From the NCBI GenBank assembly GCA_001566295.1, contig KQ964248.1, forward strand, positions 744,001-808,000: DNA of 64,000 nt. The letters run 5' to 3'. The stretch's first letter is position 1; each line of letters starts with the position of its first letter. A program made the translations under genes and the position numbers. Below, one piece after another: positions 10,709 through 22,800 of the stretch. The stretch is from Microdochium bolleyi (lineage: Eukaryota; Ascomycota; Sordariomycetes; Xylariales; Microdochiaceae). Under the pieces are notes generated by a model. It searched no databases. It saw only the letters and a list, made by a program, of their open reading frames with translations, and had not been told where the DNA came from.

Positions 10709-11645
10709 GTCGGAGACAAGGCGGGACCAAGATTTCAGAGAGCCACGGACTGAGTCAACAATGAGGCAGCTCGTGGTGCAGAGCAGGGAGTATGTCTGAG
10801 ATCTCACGACCAAGATCAAAGATGGGACGTGGATACTGGAAGCATTGCCCGGTCCTCGGCTGAAAGCGCCAAGCATCACACGAGCGCCCGCGGTAGGGGC
10901 GGCGCCCTTCCGCACGCCCTTCGCCGTTGGACTCCACTTCGTCAAAACGGGGAGCGATTCCACGACGCAGGAATAATGGACTTCGAGAGACTGATGTGAT
11001 TTTAATTATTTATTCTTGAAGCTGATTGCCCTTTGGCAAGCAAACATGATTAGAAGTGGTATAGAGTTGTCCAAGTCTATTGACCAATACTGCTGCGTAC
11101 CATGAAGACGGTGTGTTGCAGTTCGCAAGGGCCCACAACTACATGGAGTTCCATCCCCGACCATCCTCTCGGACCATGCTCCAAGCAGTAACACCACAAC
11201 AATACTTTGCAAAGCCGAGCTAGACTTTCTTTAGTGTGAGCCTGTGCTCATGAGGTACGTACGTGTAGGTCAGCTTTGAACATCAGAACGCTATCTACAT
11301 TTTCGCGAGGTTGTGAAGTGTGGCAACTTGTGATATAATTGCTCTAAACGCCCAGGAAATTCACTTTGGATGGGATAAATCATGAGAGATTCAGTGCTCA
11401 TTGTCCCTACTTTATGACGTTGCTGTTCTCCGGAATAATAAATGGTATCTTGCCGTTGCAAACGACATGGGCAATCAGTGTGAACCGTCAGGAGGCATCT
11501 TCCGCTCCCACGAATGTCCGCACTTCTCCAAATCTATCTATAGATCTAACTTGGCCCAAGCCTGAAGCAAGGATCAGTAAATAAATACAGTATACTGCCA
11601 TAACGGCTTCTAAGGCGCATAGTGCCACTAACCCCCGAGGACCAC
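10709..11645. other. Intergenic region between dioxygenase and AIG2-like gene
   Basis: About 940 bases with the dioxygenase promoter and the 3' side of the AIG2-like gene. The short open frames carry no motifs. The stretch around 11220-11600 is comparatively AT-rich. Nothing else seen. Confidence 0.5.
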
Positions 11646-12493
11646 TTAGACCGCCGCAGCTTTGTCCTTCTCGTCGACCTCCTGCGGCGCAAAGTGATCT
11701 GTGTTTTCGAAGCCATAGTCTTCGCGTGTCCACAACTTCATCCTCTGCGTGCGGAACTCCTCAAAGTCCCACTCCCGGTCCTCGAGGTGGTTCGGGTTCT
11801 TATAGACGTACACCTCGGTCTCGACCTCGTCACCCTCGACGTTGCCCGCGCCCTTGTCGTCGCCGACTTTGGTCAGGAGGCGGACCTTGACGGTCTTGCG
11901 GTCATATCTATATCGCAGGCATGCATGTTCAGTGAAAAAAAGGCTCGGTGGCGGTGATGTCATGGCTGCTTACTCGGAACCCTCGAATTGGTCCAGCTTG
12001 TACATGTTCGCCGCTGTCAGGCCGGTCACGTACATGCCGCGAACCTCGTGATCCGCGTCAGGTGTGATACCGGGGTAGTCGGCATACTGGACTCTCCTGC
12101 TTGCCGGTCAGTCGCTTTCGGGGTGGCTTGCATATATTGCAGGTTGGGCATTCCATGACATGCAAGAACATGGCCGGTGGCAGTACGGACCTTCTGCAAT
12201 AGCCGTGTAGTATCGCGGGGTTGAAGCTGTGCAGGCTCTTGAGCACGGCAACGTCCACTGCGGTGTTGCGGTAGCAGACTGTGAAGAAAACCTCAGCGGC
12301 CATCTAGGACGAGACCGAAGGGAACGGTGTTAGCCAAGCGCGGAAAGGTTGACGTTACAGTGGCAGTGCCCTGGCTACTTGCCAAAGTGCCTACAACAAG
12401 AATGTCAGTGTTTGTGGATGCATGGGCGGGGGGGCATCGCGGTGGGCGTGACGGACCGTAAAAGAAGGCTGTGTGTTCCTCATCTGGAGCCAT
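11646..12493 (-). CDS. AIG2-like / gamma-glutamyl cyclotransferase-like protein
   Basis: 180 aa from five exons: 12493-12457, 12390-12383, 12303-12191, 12096-11974, 11907-11646. The joined protein has the family signature FFYGTLM at residues 10-16, PAILHGYCRRRVQYADYPGI, GMYVTGLTAANMYKLDQFEG and YVYKNP. In this fold the YGTL loop and the Glu of the QFEG segment form the active site. The family acts on gamma-glutamylamine or glutathione-related substrates; the exact substrate is unknown. Two oddities: the second exon is 8 nt (it completes Gly and encodes Thr-Leu), and the intron after it starts with GC (GCAAGT) rather than GT. Both are forced by the conserved YGTLM. Introns 1 and 3 use a GTCCGT donor. 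It is divergent from TRA1 across a 1.3-kb gap. Confidence 0.85.
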
Positions 12494-13804
12494 GTTTCTG
12501 GTGACAATCTGGATGCTCGTGCTCCGATGGTGTGGCTTAAGGAGGGATGCCGGCAATGTCTGTCTGCACCAAGTGCCGTTGTAGTTGTGACTGCACTCAA
12601 GCGGCGGTCCGAGGGAGTCGTTATCATGTTGACCCCACCCTCCGCATATCGGAGTCTGCCTTGTATGGAAGCCGTGAATTGCAGCCAAGGAAGGTCGCGA
12701 CGGCGATTGCTCTGCGCTGTTCTCTGACAGTGCAAAATAGTAGATCTAGGCTTGACACCCTTTTCGACCATTGAAGCAAAGCATGTCACGTTGGGCGCTT
12801 TCTTCACTTCTCGTGCTTGACCAGCCCTGATCTTATAATCACGCAAGTAGCTGCCAGCTCGCCTGGCGTGTATCTTGGATACTAGTGTTCACGAGACTCT
12901 GGGTGAAGTTCACAGACCTGCGCAGCTGTCGCTCAGTGCAGGCGTCATGATTGCGGCAGCCTGCGAAGGTGTCCCCAGATGCCGAGGACCCTGTGAGAGC
13001 TGCCCGCTACCTACGTCAGACAGGGCCCGTCGCGTCTCCCCGACGCGGTCGAAGACGCCCTGGGGCACTTTAACGGCCGAAAGCAGCTTAGCGCATCCCC
13101 CCTTGCCCGGCGGGACCGGTCTCGTCGATCGCGCTATTTGATTGGCTATGGTTGTGCCAAGACTGGAGGATGAACAATTCATCCGGCCGCTAGCGCATGT
13201 TGATTTGGCGGCTCGAGTCCCCCGTCCCATCGAGACCAGTGTTTTCCAGTCCTGCTCTTTTGGCGGAGCAAGGCCGGTTGATGCACGTCGAGCATGTGTG
13301 CTCCGTAAAGCCTGGAACAGCTCACCAGTGTGGAACATATCCAAAAAGTACTCCGACACTGTCGCATTTCGAGATTGCCGGCGACTACTAGACTTGTAGA
13401 ATATCTGAATTGGACCATTGATTCATGCCTTCTAGCCCTTGTTGGCGACTGCCTTGCGACAAAACTTGCCTTGGAAAACAGACCGTGCCGCGCATCCTCT
13501 GCCACTGGACAGGCCCGTCCACTTCCACCCGCCAGCCAGCACTGCTCCCTGGATCACTGACACCTTTTTTCCTGGGCGCATTTTCCATCCCACCACACGC
13601 GATCCGCTTCAACATCCACTTCGACGACCACATCGCACGACACGCTCTGCGCGACCACGACCGCCCTGCTGATCCAAGCCTACCGACTACATCAGCATTC
13701 CCTTGCGAACACGACATGCTTCCAATTCGAACGGCACACAGATAGCGCTCCTTCCAGGCATCTCGAGCCTCTGCTAGCGGCGCGCATGCGCACCCGCCAT
13801 CACC
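12494..13804. other. Divergent promoter region, AIG2-like gene and TRA1
   Basis: 1.3 kb between two divergent starts. Plus-strand sequence just before TRA1 (about 13490-13740) is C-rich and A/C-rich, like a fungal 5' leader. The open frames up to 151 codons lack motifs. No gene seen. Confidence 0.5.
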
Positions 13805-16800
13805 ATGTCGGCGGCTCAACTCGAGGATATAGTCAAGCGGCTGACTATATCTGAATTCGGTATGCGGCGCGCCCCTACACCCGGCACTGAGAGACCTATG
13901 CCGTCCCTTTCATCTCGACGCGGACCTGTCCTCGGAGTCTTGATGGATTGGTCGGATTACTGACAGTGCTCCATCTCTGCAGAGCCCAAGTCGAAACTCG
14001 AAGCCGCCATCTCCCTTCGAGACAGCCTCGACCACTATACCAATGGCCCCAATTATGCCATCTTTCTCAAGAGGGTGATGCCCACATTCATCAACACACT
14101 GAGGGGACCATGCGTGTTCCAAAGCACTTCACCAGAGCAGGTATGATGTTCGCCCTCACTTGCGCCCGCCTCCTGCGCTGACATGCGATTGCCCACAGAA
14201 ACTCCGGAATTGCACCCTCGAGATTCTCCATCGCCTGCCGACTCACCAGACGCCGACGGAGCCGTTCGAACCCTATGCCGAAGAGATAGTCGAGCTTCTC
14301 ATGGGTCTCGTGCGCAACGACAACGAGGACAATGCGACGCTATGCGTAAAGATTGTCTCCGACATCATGAGGCACCAACCCAAGGTACTCCATACCAAAG
14401 TGCAGGCGTTCTTGAACTTGATTCAGGAGCTCTTCGAGCAGATGGAAAAGGTCGTCCGCGAGCAGCTTGACAACACATCGACAGCGGCCTCGACCGGCCC
14501 GCCGTCCACACCCAACAGCACACAGCCGAATTTCCAGTCGCCTCGACCAGGCTCGCCAGTAGCTTCGGTCACCGAGCTTGGGCAAGACCCACAACAATCG
14601 AATCGGCCTCTCCTGAAGGGTATGCAGTCCTTCAAGGTGCTGTCCGAGTGCCCGATCATTGTTGTCTCCGTGTTTCAGACGTACCGGACGATAATACAGA
14701 CCAACGTCAAGGCATTTGTGCCACTGATCAAGGCGGTGCTATGCCTCCAGGCCAAGGCGCAAGAGCAGGCTCATGCGGAAGCCAAGGCGAAGGGCACGAT
14801 CTTTGCGGGTGTCAGCCCCAATATCAAGAACCGCGCAGCGTTCGGCGAGTTCATTACTGCCCAGGTCAAGACCATGAGTTTTCTGGCTTACTTGTTGCGG
14901 CAGTACTCAAGTCAACTGGCCGACTTCCTGCCGACTCTGCCAGAAATCGTTGTGCGGTTGCTCCAGGATTGTCCTAGGGAGAAGTCTGCCGCACGTAAGG
15001 AGCTTCTGGTAGCTATTCGTCACATCATCAACTTCAACTTCCGCAAGATTTTCTTGCCCAAGATCGACGAACTTCTGGAGGAGAAGACCTTGATTGGCGA
15101 TGGCCTGACTGTGTACGATACTATGCGTCCCCTGGCGTACAGCATGCTGGCGGATCTGATTCACCACGTCCGTGACTCTCTATCTGCCGAGCAGATTCGG
15201 AAGACGGTCGAGGTCTACACCAAGAACTTGCAGGACAACTTCCCCGGCACAAGTTTTCAGACCATGAGCGCAAAGCTGCTGCTCAACATGGCTGAATGCA
15301 TCGCAAAGATGCAAAACAAGATGGATGCGCGCCACTACCTACTAATGATACTTAATGCCATTGGCGACAAATTCGCAGCCATGAACCGACAATATCCTAA
15401 TGCCGTCAAGCTTTCCAAGCTTTACGCCCAGCAAGCCGAGAACCAGGTTCAGGACACGTACCTGGCCGACAAGGAGCACCCGCCAGAGTGGGACGAGACC
15501 GACATCTTCACCGCGATGCCCATCAAGACGTCCAACCCACGGGATCGTGGTGCGGACCCTGTGGTGGACAACAAATTCCTGTTCAAGAACCTCATGAACG
15601 GTCTCAAGAACACTTTCTATCAGCTGCGGTCTTGCAACGCGGCGTTGCAGATTGACCCACAGAATGCGCCTCCGCATTGGCAGGATGTCTCCTATGGCTT
15701 CTCAGCCGAGGAAGTGAAGGTCATCGTGAAGCTCTTCCGGGAGGGTGCGTACGTGTTCCGATACTACGAAATCGAGAAACCTGCCGCAGAGTCGCAGTAC
15801 GCGTCGCCCGTCGAGTACATGGCCAACTTCTACATGGTCTCTAGTAGTAAGGAGGAGAAGGATTTGCTCGAGACATTCGCGACAGTTTTCCACTGCATCG
15901 ACCCGGCAACCTTCCACGAGGTCTTCCAGCAAGAGATCCCCAGACTCTACGAGATGATATTTGAGCACACAGGCTTACTGCACATCCCGCAGTTCTTCCT
16001 CGCCAGTGAAGCCACCTCGCCTAGCTTTTGCGGCATGCTGCTAAAGTTTTTGATGGAACGCATCGATGACGTCGGCTCGGCGGATGTCAAGAAGGCCTCC
16101 ATTTTACTACGACTCTTCAAGCTCGCGTTCATGGCTGTCACGCTCTTCGCTAATCAAAACGAGCAAGTTCTTCTGCCACACGTGGTCGACATTGTCACCA
16201 AGTCCATCGAGCTGTCCACAAAGGCCGAGGAGCCAATGAACTACTTCCTCCTGCTCCGGTCTCTATTCCGCAGTATCGGCGGTGGCAAGTTCGAGCACCT
16301 CTATAAGCAAATTCTGCCACTCCTCGAGATGCTGCTTGATGTACTCAACAGTCTCCTGATGGCAGCACGGAAACCGGCCGAGCGTGATCTCTATGTCGAG
16401 CTGTGTCTCACGGTGCCAGCTCGCCTGAGTAATCTTCTGCCGCATCTGAACTTCCTCATGCGGCCACTGGTAGTCGCTTTGCGCGCGGGCACAGATCTTG
16501 TGGGCCAAGGCCTGCGCACCTTGGAGCTCTGCGTCGACAACCTGACGGCAGACTACCTGGACCCTATTATGGCGCCTGTCATTGAAGAGCTCATGAACGC
16601 GCTCTTCGAGCACCTAAAGCCTCATCCGTACAGTCACTTCCATGCACACACGACAATGCGTATCCTCGGCAAGCTCGGCGGTCGCAATCGGAAGTTCATG
16701 ACCGAGTCGTTGCCTGTCAGCTATCAGAAGTATGCTGATGACCCGTCAAGCTTCGACATGCGTCTGATCGGATCCAAGAAAGACCGGGCTTTCCCCGCGG

Positions 16801-19800
16801 AGCTGGGTATCGACCTATGCATCCGCAAGCTTATGGAACAGCCTAAACTAGTCAAGCCGAATGCACCCAAGTCCCACGACGGCTTCTACAAGAAGCATGC
16901 ATTGCACTTCATCAAGGCACAGATCAAGCTTCGGATCGGGTTTGACAACCTTCCCGAGGATCTGCCTCGCCTTGTGCGCCTCCAGTCACAAGACCTCCTG
17001 GCTCGCAAGCCCGCCGCCGACTTCTCGTTCTTCGAGAAGTCGTTGCGCCAGAAGTCGGTGGTCAAGAAGGACGAGCAGGATGAGGTCATGAAGAGACTCC
17101 TCAAGGCCATCATGTTCGCACAGTCTATCGAAGAATTCCGGGACGAGGCTGACGTGTTCTTGATGAACATTTGCCGCCACTTTGTCATCCTGGAACTTGG
17201 TCGGTCTCTGGTAGATCTCAAGAAGGAACTGAGCCCCTTCGATCCTAAGGCCGGCGAAGGTCCGTTGTTCGTGGATGCCCGAGTCCTTGCTGATGCCATC
17301 TTGGAGAGCCTGGCATCAGACCTGGCTGAGGTCAGGGACGCTGCTTTCCGTGCCATTCGTGCCGTGTACGATTCGACAGCCACGATCTTCGGCTCAGAAT
17401 CGCATGTTGGTCGCCTCCCCTTCTTCAACCATCTCAGCAAGACCTTCTGCCATGCTTGCCACGAGGAGGAGTGGTTCACAAAGACTGGAGGCAGCCTTGG
17501 TATCAACTATCTTCTCAGCGGAATCGACCTTGGTGATGTGTGGGTCAACGCCAAGCAGATGGAATTCATGCGCGCTCTCATGTATGTTGTCAAGGACATG
17601 CCCCAGGACCTGCCAGAGAAGACGAGGAATGCTGCGCAACAGACACTCGAGTCGTTACTCAAGAGGGTGACAAAGAATGCGAAGAAGGAAGACGCGCTAT
17701 ACGTCCCTGCAGCGCCAGGCCAACCACAGCCCAAGGCGCCGCGGCTTGCTCAGATCTGCGTCTTCTTCAATGATGAGCTGTCTCATATGAACAGGCATGT
17801 TCGTATCACAGCAAGGCGCTCGTTGGAGATTGTCGCAGCTGCCACGAACGCAAAGATCCATGAGCTTCTCGAGCCGTATAAGGACCGCCTTCTGTCTCCG
17901 ATCTACGCCAAACCACTCCGCGCTCTGCCGTTCTCGACCCAGATCGGCTACATCGACGCCATCACCTACTACATGGGCCTGAAGGAGGACTTCGTGTCGT
18001 TCGATGATCATCTGAACCGACTACTCATGGAGTCTCTCGCTCTTGCAGACGCCCAGGACGAGTCTCTCGCCAATAAGCCTGGCGAGTTCCGAACCCACGA
18101 GTCCATTGTGAGCCTCAGAGTCGCTTGTATCAAGATCCTTAGCAAAGCCATGAGCTTTGACGACTTCCAGAAGGGCCCTAATAACCCCACAAGAACGAAG
18201 ATCGTCTCTGTCTTCTTCAAGTGCCTCTACTCCGAGTCCAAGCCCACCATTGAGGCGGCCAATGAGTCTTTGAAGGGCGTTTTGTCGCACACCACCAAGC
18301 TGCCCAAGGATCTGCTCCAGCAAGGTCTGCGTCCTGTTCTGGCCAATTTGCAAGATGCGAAGCGCCTGAGCACACATGGTCTCGATAATCTGGCAAGGCT
18401 CCTGCGTCTGCTCACCTCGTACTTCAAAGTAGAGATTGGTGCGAGGCTGCTTGACCACATCAAGGTTCTTGCAGAGCCTAACCTGCTGCAGCAATTGTCT
18501 TTCACCTTCTTCGAGCAGAACGGTCAGATGAAAGTCATCGCTGCCGTGTTCAACATTTTCCATTTGCTTCCTCCACAAGCCGAGCAGTTCAAAGAACGCC
18601 TCATCGATACCTGCCTTGAGCTCGAGGACAAGCTCCGGCGCACGCACCAGAGCCCATTCCGACCACCTCTGTACAAGTATCTGAACAGATATCCTGCAGA
18701 GGTGTGGACGTTCCTTGTAAGCAAGCTCGAGGACATGCGATATGGCCGTTTCTTGTCACAGGTTCTGCTTCACACAGACAGCAAGGTCTTGCGGGACTTT
18801 GGCTCGACCAACGTTGAAGCCCTCATTGCTGCCTGTATTCAGATCATTGGTGCGGGCAAAGACACACGGTTCATCGCAGTAGTAAACACTATCAACATCC
18901 TCAATTCGCTCAGCCACCACTCGCACTCCCAGGGATGGATGGAGCGCAAAGACACAGTCGGCTGGCTGCGTTCGGTTTCCAAGGATCTTGAGCGTCAGCT
19001 CAGGACAGGCCAAATGCCCCCCACTCTGCGTCTTGCGGCAGACCAGGCTGCTGAGCAGCTCATGGGCATTTTCACCCGCTCCCTTGCCCTTGCTCCCAAG
19101 GACCTCGACTCATTTTTCACACTCGTGGAGACTGTGTCTCGTGACGAGTTCCGTGCCACGCCGGAGCTCTTCACCTACATCTATGAGCACGTCATATGCA
19201 AGGACTCGATCGATGACTGGAAGGCCATTGTGCTCAGGTGTTTCGACGTGTACGTGGCGAAGAACACTTCGCAGAAGACCAAGTGTTTCATTCTACGTTA
19301 CATCGTGAACCCGATCGTGGCGAGGGACATCATGCTGCACTGGAATCAGCCAGTCAAGCCTCAACGTCTCATGGACCGCTCGATCATCGAGGCCATCAAC
19401 ACAAAAATTTGGAAACTATCCGGAGAACAGCAGGAAGACCTCGCTCAGCCCGGCATTGACCACACCCGCATGGAAGTATTGCAACTTTCTGCCATGCTTG
19501 TCAAGTACCATCACGCCATACTACAAGATGCAAGGAAGGACATCATTAAGTTTGGCTGGACTTACATCAGGCTTGATGACGTGATCAACAAGCACGCAGC
19601 ATATGTGGTTCTGGCATACTTTATTGCGCACTATGAGACGCCGCCAAAGATCGTGACTCAGGTGTACTACTCGCTTCTCCGCACCAGCCAGAACGAGGGG
19701 CGGGCTCTGGTAACGCAAGCCCTTGAGCTGATGGCACCGGTGCTTCCGATACGGTGCAATGCTCCTCCTGGAGACCGCAATGCGGTGTGGGCCATCGCGC

Positions 19801-22800
19801 CACGGCGCATTCTTGCAGAGGAAGGTCAGAACGTCCAGCAGATAACGAGCATATTCCACTTCCTAGTCCGGCATCCCGATCTGTTCTTCGAGTCTCGCGA
19901 CAAGTTTGCTCTGCTCATCATCCAATCGCTGAGGAAGGTCTCTTCGCCGACGACAACCTCGAACAATGAGAGCAAGCGACTCGCGCTGAACATGATGTGG
20001 CTGATCTGGAAGTGGGAGCAACGACGAGTGGAAGGAAAAACCGCTAGCTCACCGCGGGCGCTCTCGGAGTCCCCCACCGCGAAGAAGCGGAGGCTAGATG
20101 GTGAGATGGTGACATCTTCGCCGCCCGCAGTCCGACAAGGCGCAGCGGCGGCGCACCAAGCAGAATTTCAGATTCCTGCTGCGTACCGCGTCAGGATGAT
20201 TAAGTACCTTGTCGAGTTTATCGCACAGCTGTCTGAAAGATATCAGCTTCCTTCTGCAAAGCCTAGGGACAACGCCACACCCGCGGGCCCTGCGCTCCCG
20301 GCCCAGCCTTCCGAGCTCTGCAAAAAAGCCATGACCCTGTTCTACAACCTCATTCAGCCACAGTATTGGGGCGACCTGGACGTCGACCTGTTCCCGAACA
20401 TCACCGACGTTGTGCTTGCCAGCGAGAAAACGGCGAAGATCTTGAACGCAGACCCGTCCGACAAGGATAACTACGATGAGAAGTTCATTACCAACATTAT
20501 CAATACGCTGCAAGTCGTGCGCATCGTTCTGAACTTCAAGTCGGACGACTGGATCGTCAAGAATATCTCTTCTGTGCAGAAGATCCTAGAGAAGTCGCTT
20601 AGGTCCGAGAACGCAGAGCTGCAGGACTGTTTGCACTACTCGGGCTCTGATACGGACATTGAACGTGGTCTTAAGTCTACGGTCCAACGAATCCTCGAGG
20701 CCGCGCCAGAGGATGTTCCCATGGAAGATGTCGATGCAGACGGTGAGTCGGAAGTCACGACGTCTGAGATCATAACGTTCCTCTCCAACGTTGCGACAGA
20801 AACGCTTGCCGCTTCCAACTACGTCTCTGGTGTCAACATTCTGTGGTCCCTTGGCCAGCGACAACCCTCCACGATCGACACCCACGTCCCGGCGCTCATG
20901 AAGGCGCTGCAGACAAAGCTTGCGCGTGAGCATGTCCAGCACTACACTAGTGTTGCGGCGCACCAGATGGCCATGACGGGTGTGCGATCCCAGGATCCCA
21001 ATGCCCAAGCTGGGGAGATGTCTCAGTACGACTTGAACGTGCAGACAGACCTAATGATCAAAGCGATCCAGGTCACAGCCATGCGCATGGAAATCCTTGG
21101 GGACAATCGTCGGCCCTTCCTGAGCGTTCTCGCAACCCTCGTGGAGAAGTCGCACCACGTCACGCTCTGTGAGAAGATCCTCGAGATGGTTGAGGCCTGG
21201 GTCTTCCGCTCCGAGGGAACCTGGCCGACTCTCAAGGAAAAGACGGCAGTGCTCCATAAGATGTTGTCTTTTGAGCACCGCAGCGACCAGACGATGCTCA
21301 TGAAGTTTCTCGATCTAGTCCTTCGCATCTACGAAGACCCTAAGATCACGAGGACCGAGCTCACTGTACGGATGGAGCATGCGTTTTTGATAGGCACACG
21401 TGCCCAGGATGTGGACAGGCGCAATCGCTTCTTGGCCATTTTTGACAAGAGCCTTTCGAAGACTGCAACTGCTCGCTTGCAATATGTCATCACTTCTCAG
21501 AACTGGGACACCCTTGCGGACTCGTTTTGGCTAGCACAGGCTTCCCAGCTCCTCCTTGGCGGTGTCGAGCTCAATGCCAATATCTCGCTGCACAGAGAGG
21601 ATATCCAGACCATGCGGCCGTCCCAGTTATTCGGCCCCTACGCCGAAGACACAAGAGAGCCTGCAGCCATGATTGACGACAAGTACGAAACGTTTATGGC
21701 TAACCACAGACGATTCGTGGCTGAGCTCGGAGATGTCAAAGTTCGTGACCTGATTGATCCGCTTGTCCAGCTCCAGCACGTCGACAACAACCTGGCGCAA
21801 GAGCTGTGGGTCACACTCTTCCCGATGTACTGGGCTGCCGCAGCCAAGGACGAGAGATCGGACCTTGAGAAGGGCATGGTCGTTCTCCTAACGAAGGACT
21901 TTCACTCACGGCAGATTGATAAGCGACCAAACGTCGTGCAAGCCCTCCTTACCGGCGCGGCGAAGACATGGCCGGAGTGCAAGATACCGCCGCATGTTCT
22001 CAAGTTTGAGGCGAAGACTTATGATGCCTGGTACACGGCTATGGTGCAGCTCGAGAATGCGGCCATTAAGCCTGACGTCGATTCCGCGAATGTGCGAGAG
22101 AGCAACCTGGACGCACTTGTCGATCTCTACGCAAGCTTGAAAGAGGACGACTTGTTCTACGGAACATGGCGACGCCGTTGCAAGTTCGTGGAGACCAATG
22201 CTGGTCTCTCATATGAACAAATGGGCATGTGGGACAAGGCCCAGAAAATGTATGAAGCAGCACAAATCAAAGCTCGCACTGGAGTCATCCCGTTCTCACA
22301 GGGCGAGTACATGCTCTGGGAGGATCACTGGGTCCACTGCGCAGAGAAGCTTCAACAATGGGACATTCTCCAGGATTTCGCGAAACACGAGAACTTGCAG
22401 GATCTTCTGCTGGAGTGCGCCTGGCGGAATATTGAGATGTGGCAGAACACGGAACACCGTGAGAGTCTGGACATGCTCATCAAGGGTGTCATGGACGCGC
22501 CGACACCACGTCGCGCCTTTTTCCAGGGTTTCATGTCGCTGCTCAAGTTCCACAATAAGCAGGAAACTCCTCCGGATTTCCAGCGCGTGTGCGACGAGGC
22601 GATTCAGCTATCGATTCGAAAGTGGCACCAGCTGCCGAAGCAGTTGACTACCGCTCACATTCCTCTCCTGCACAACTTCCAGCAATTGGTTGAGCTCCAC
22701 GATGCGAGTGTCATCTGCCAGAGCCTGGCTACCACCAACCAAGCCAACCTAGACGTAAAATCTGGGGAGCTTAAGCTACTGCTTGGTTCGTGGCGCGATC

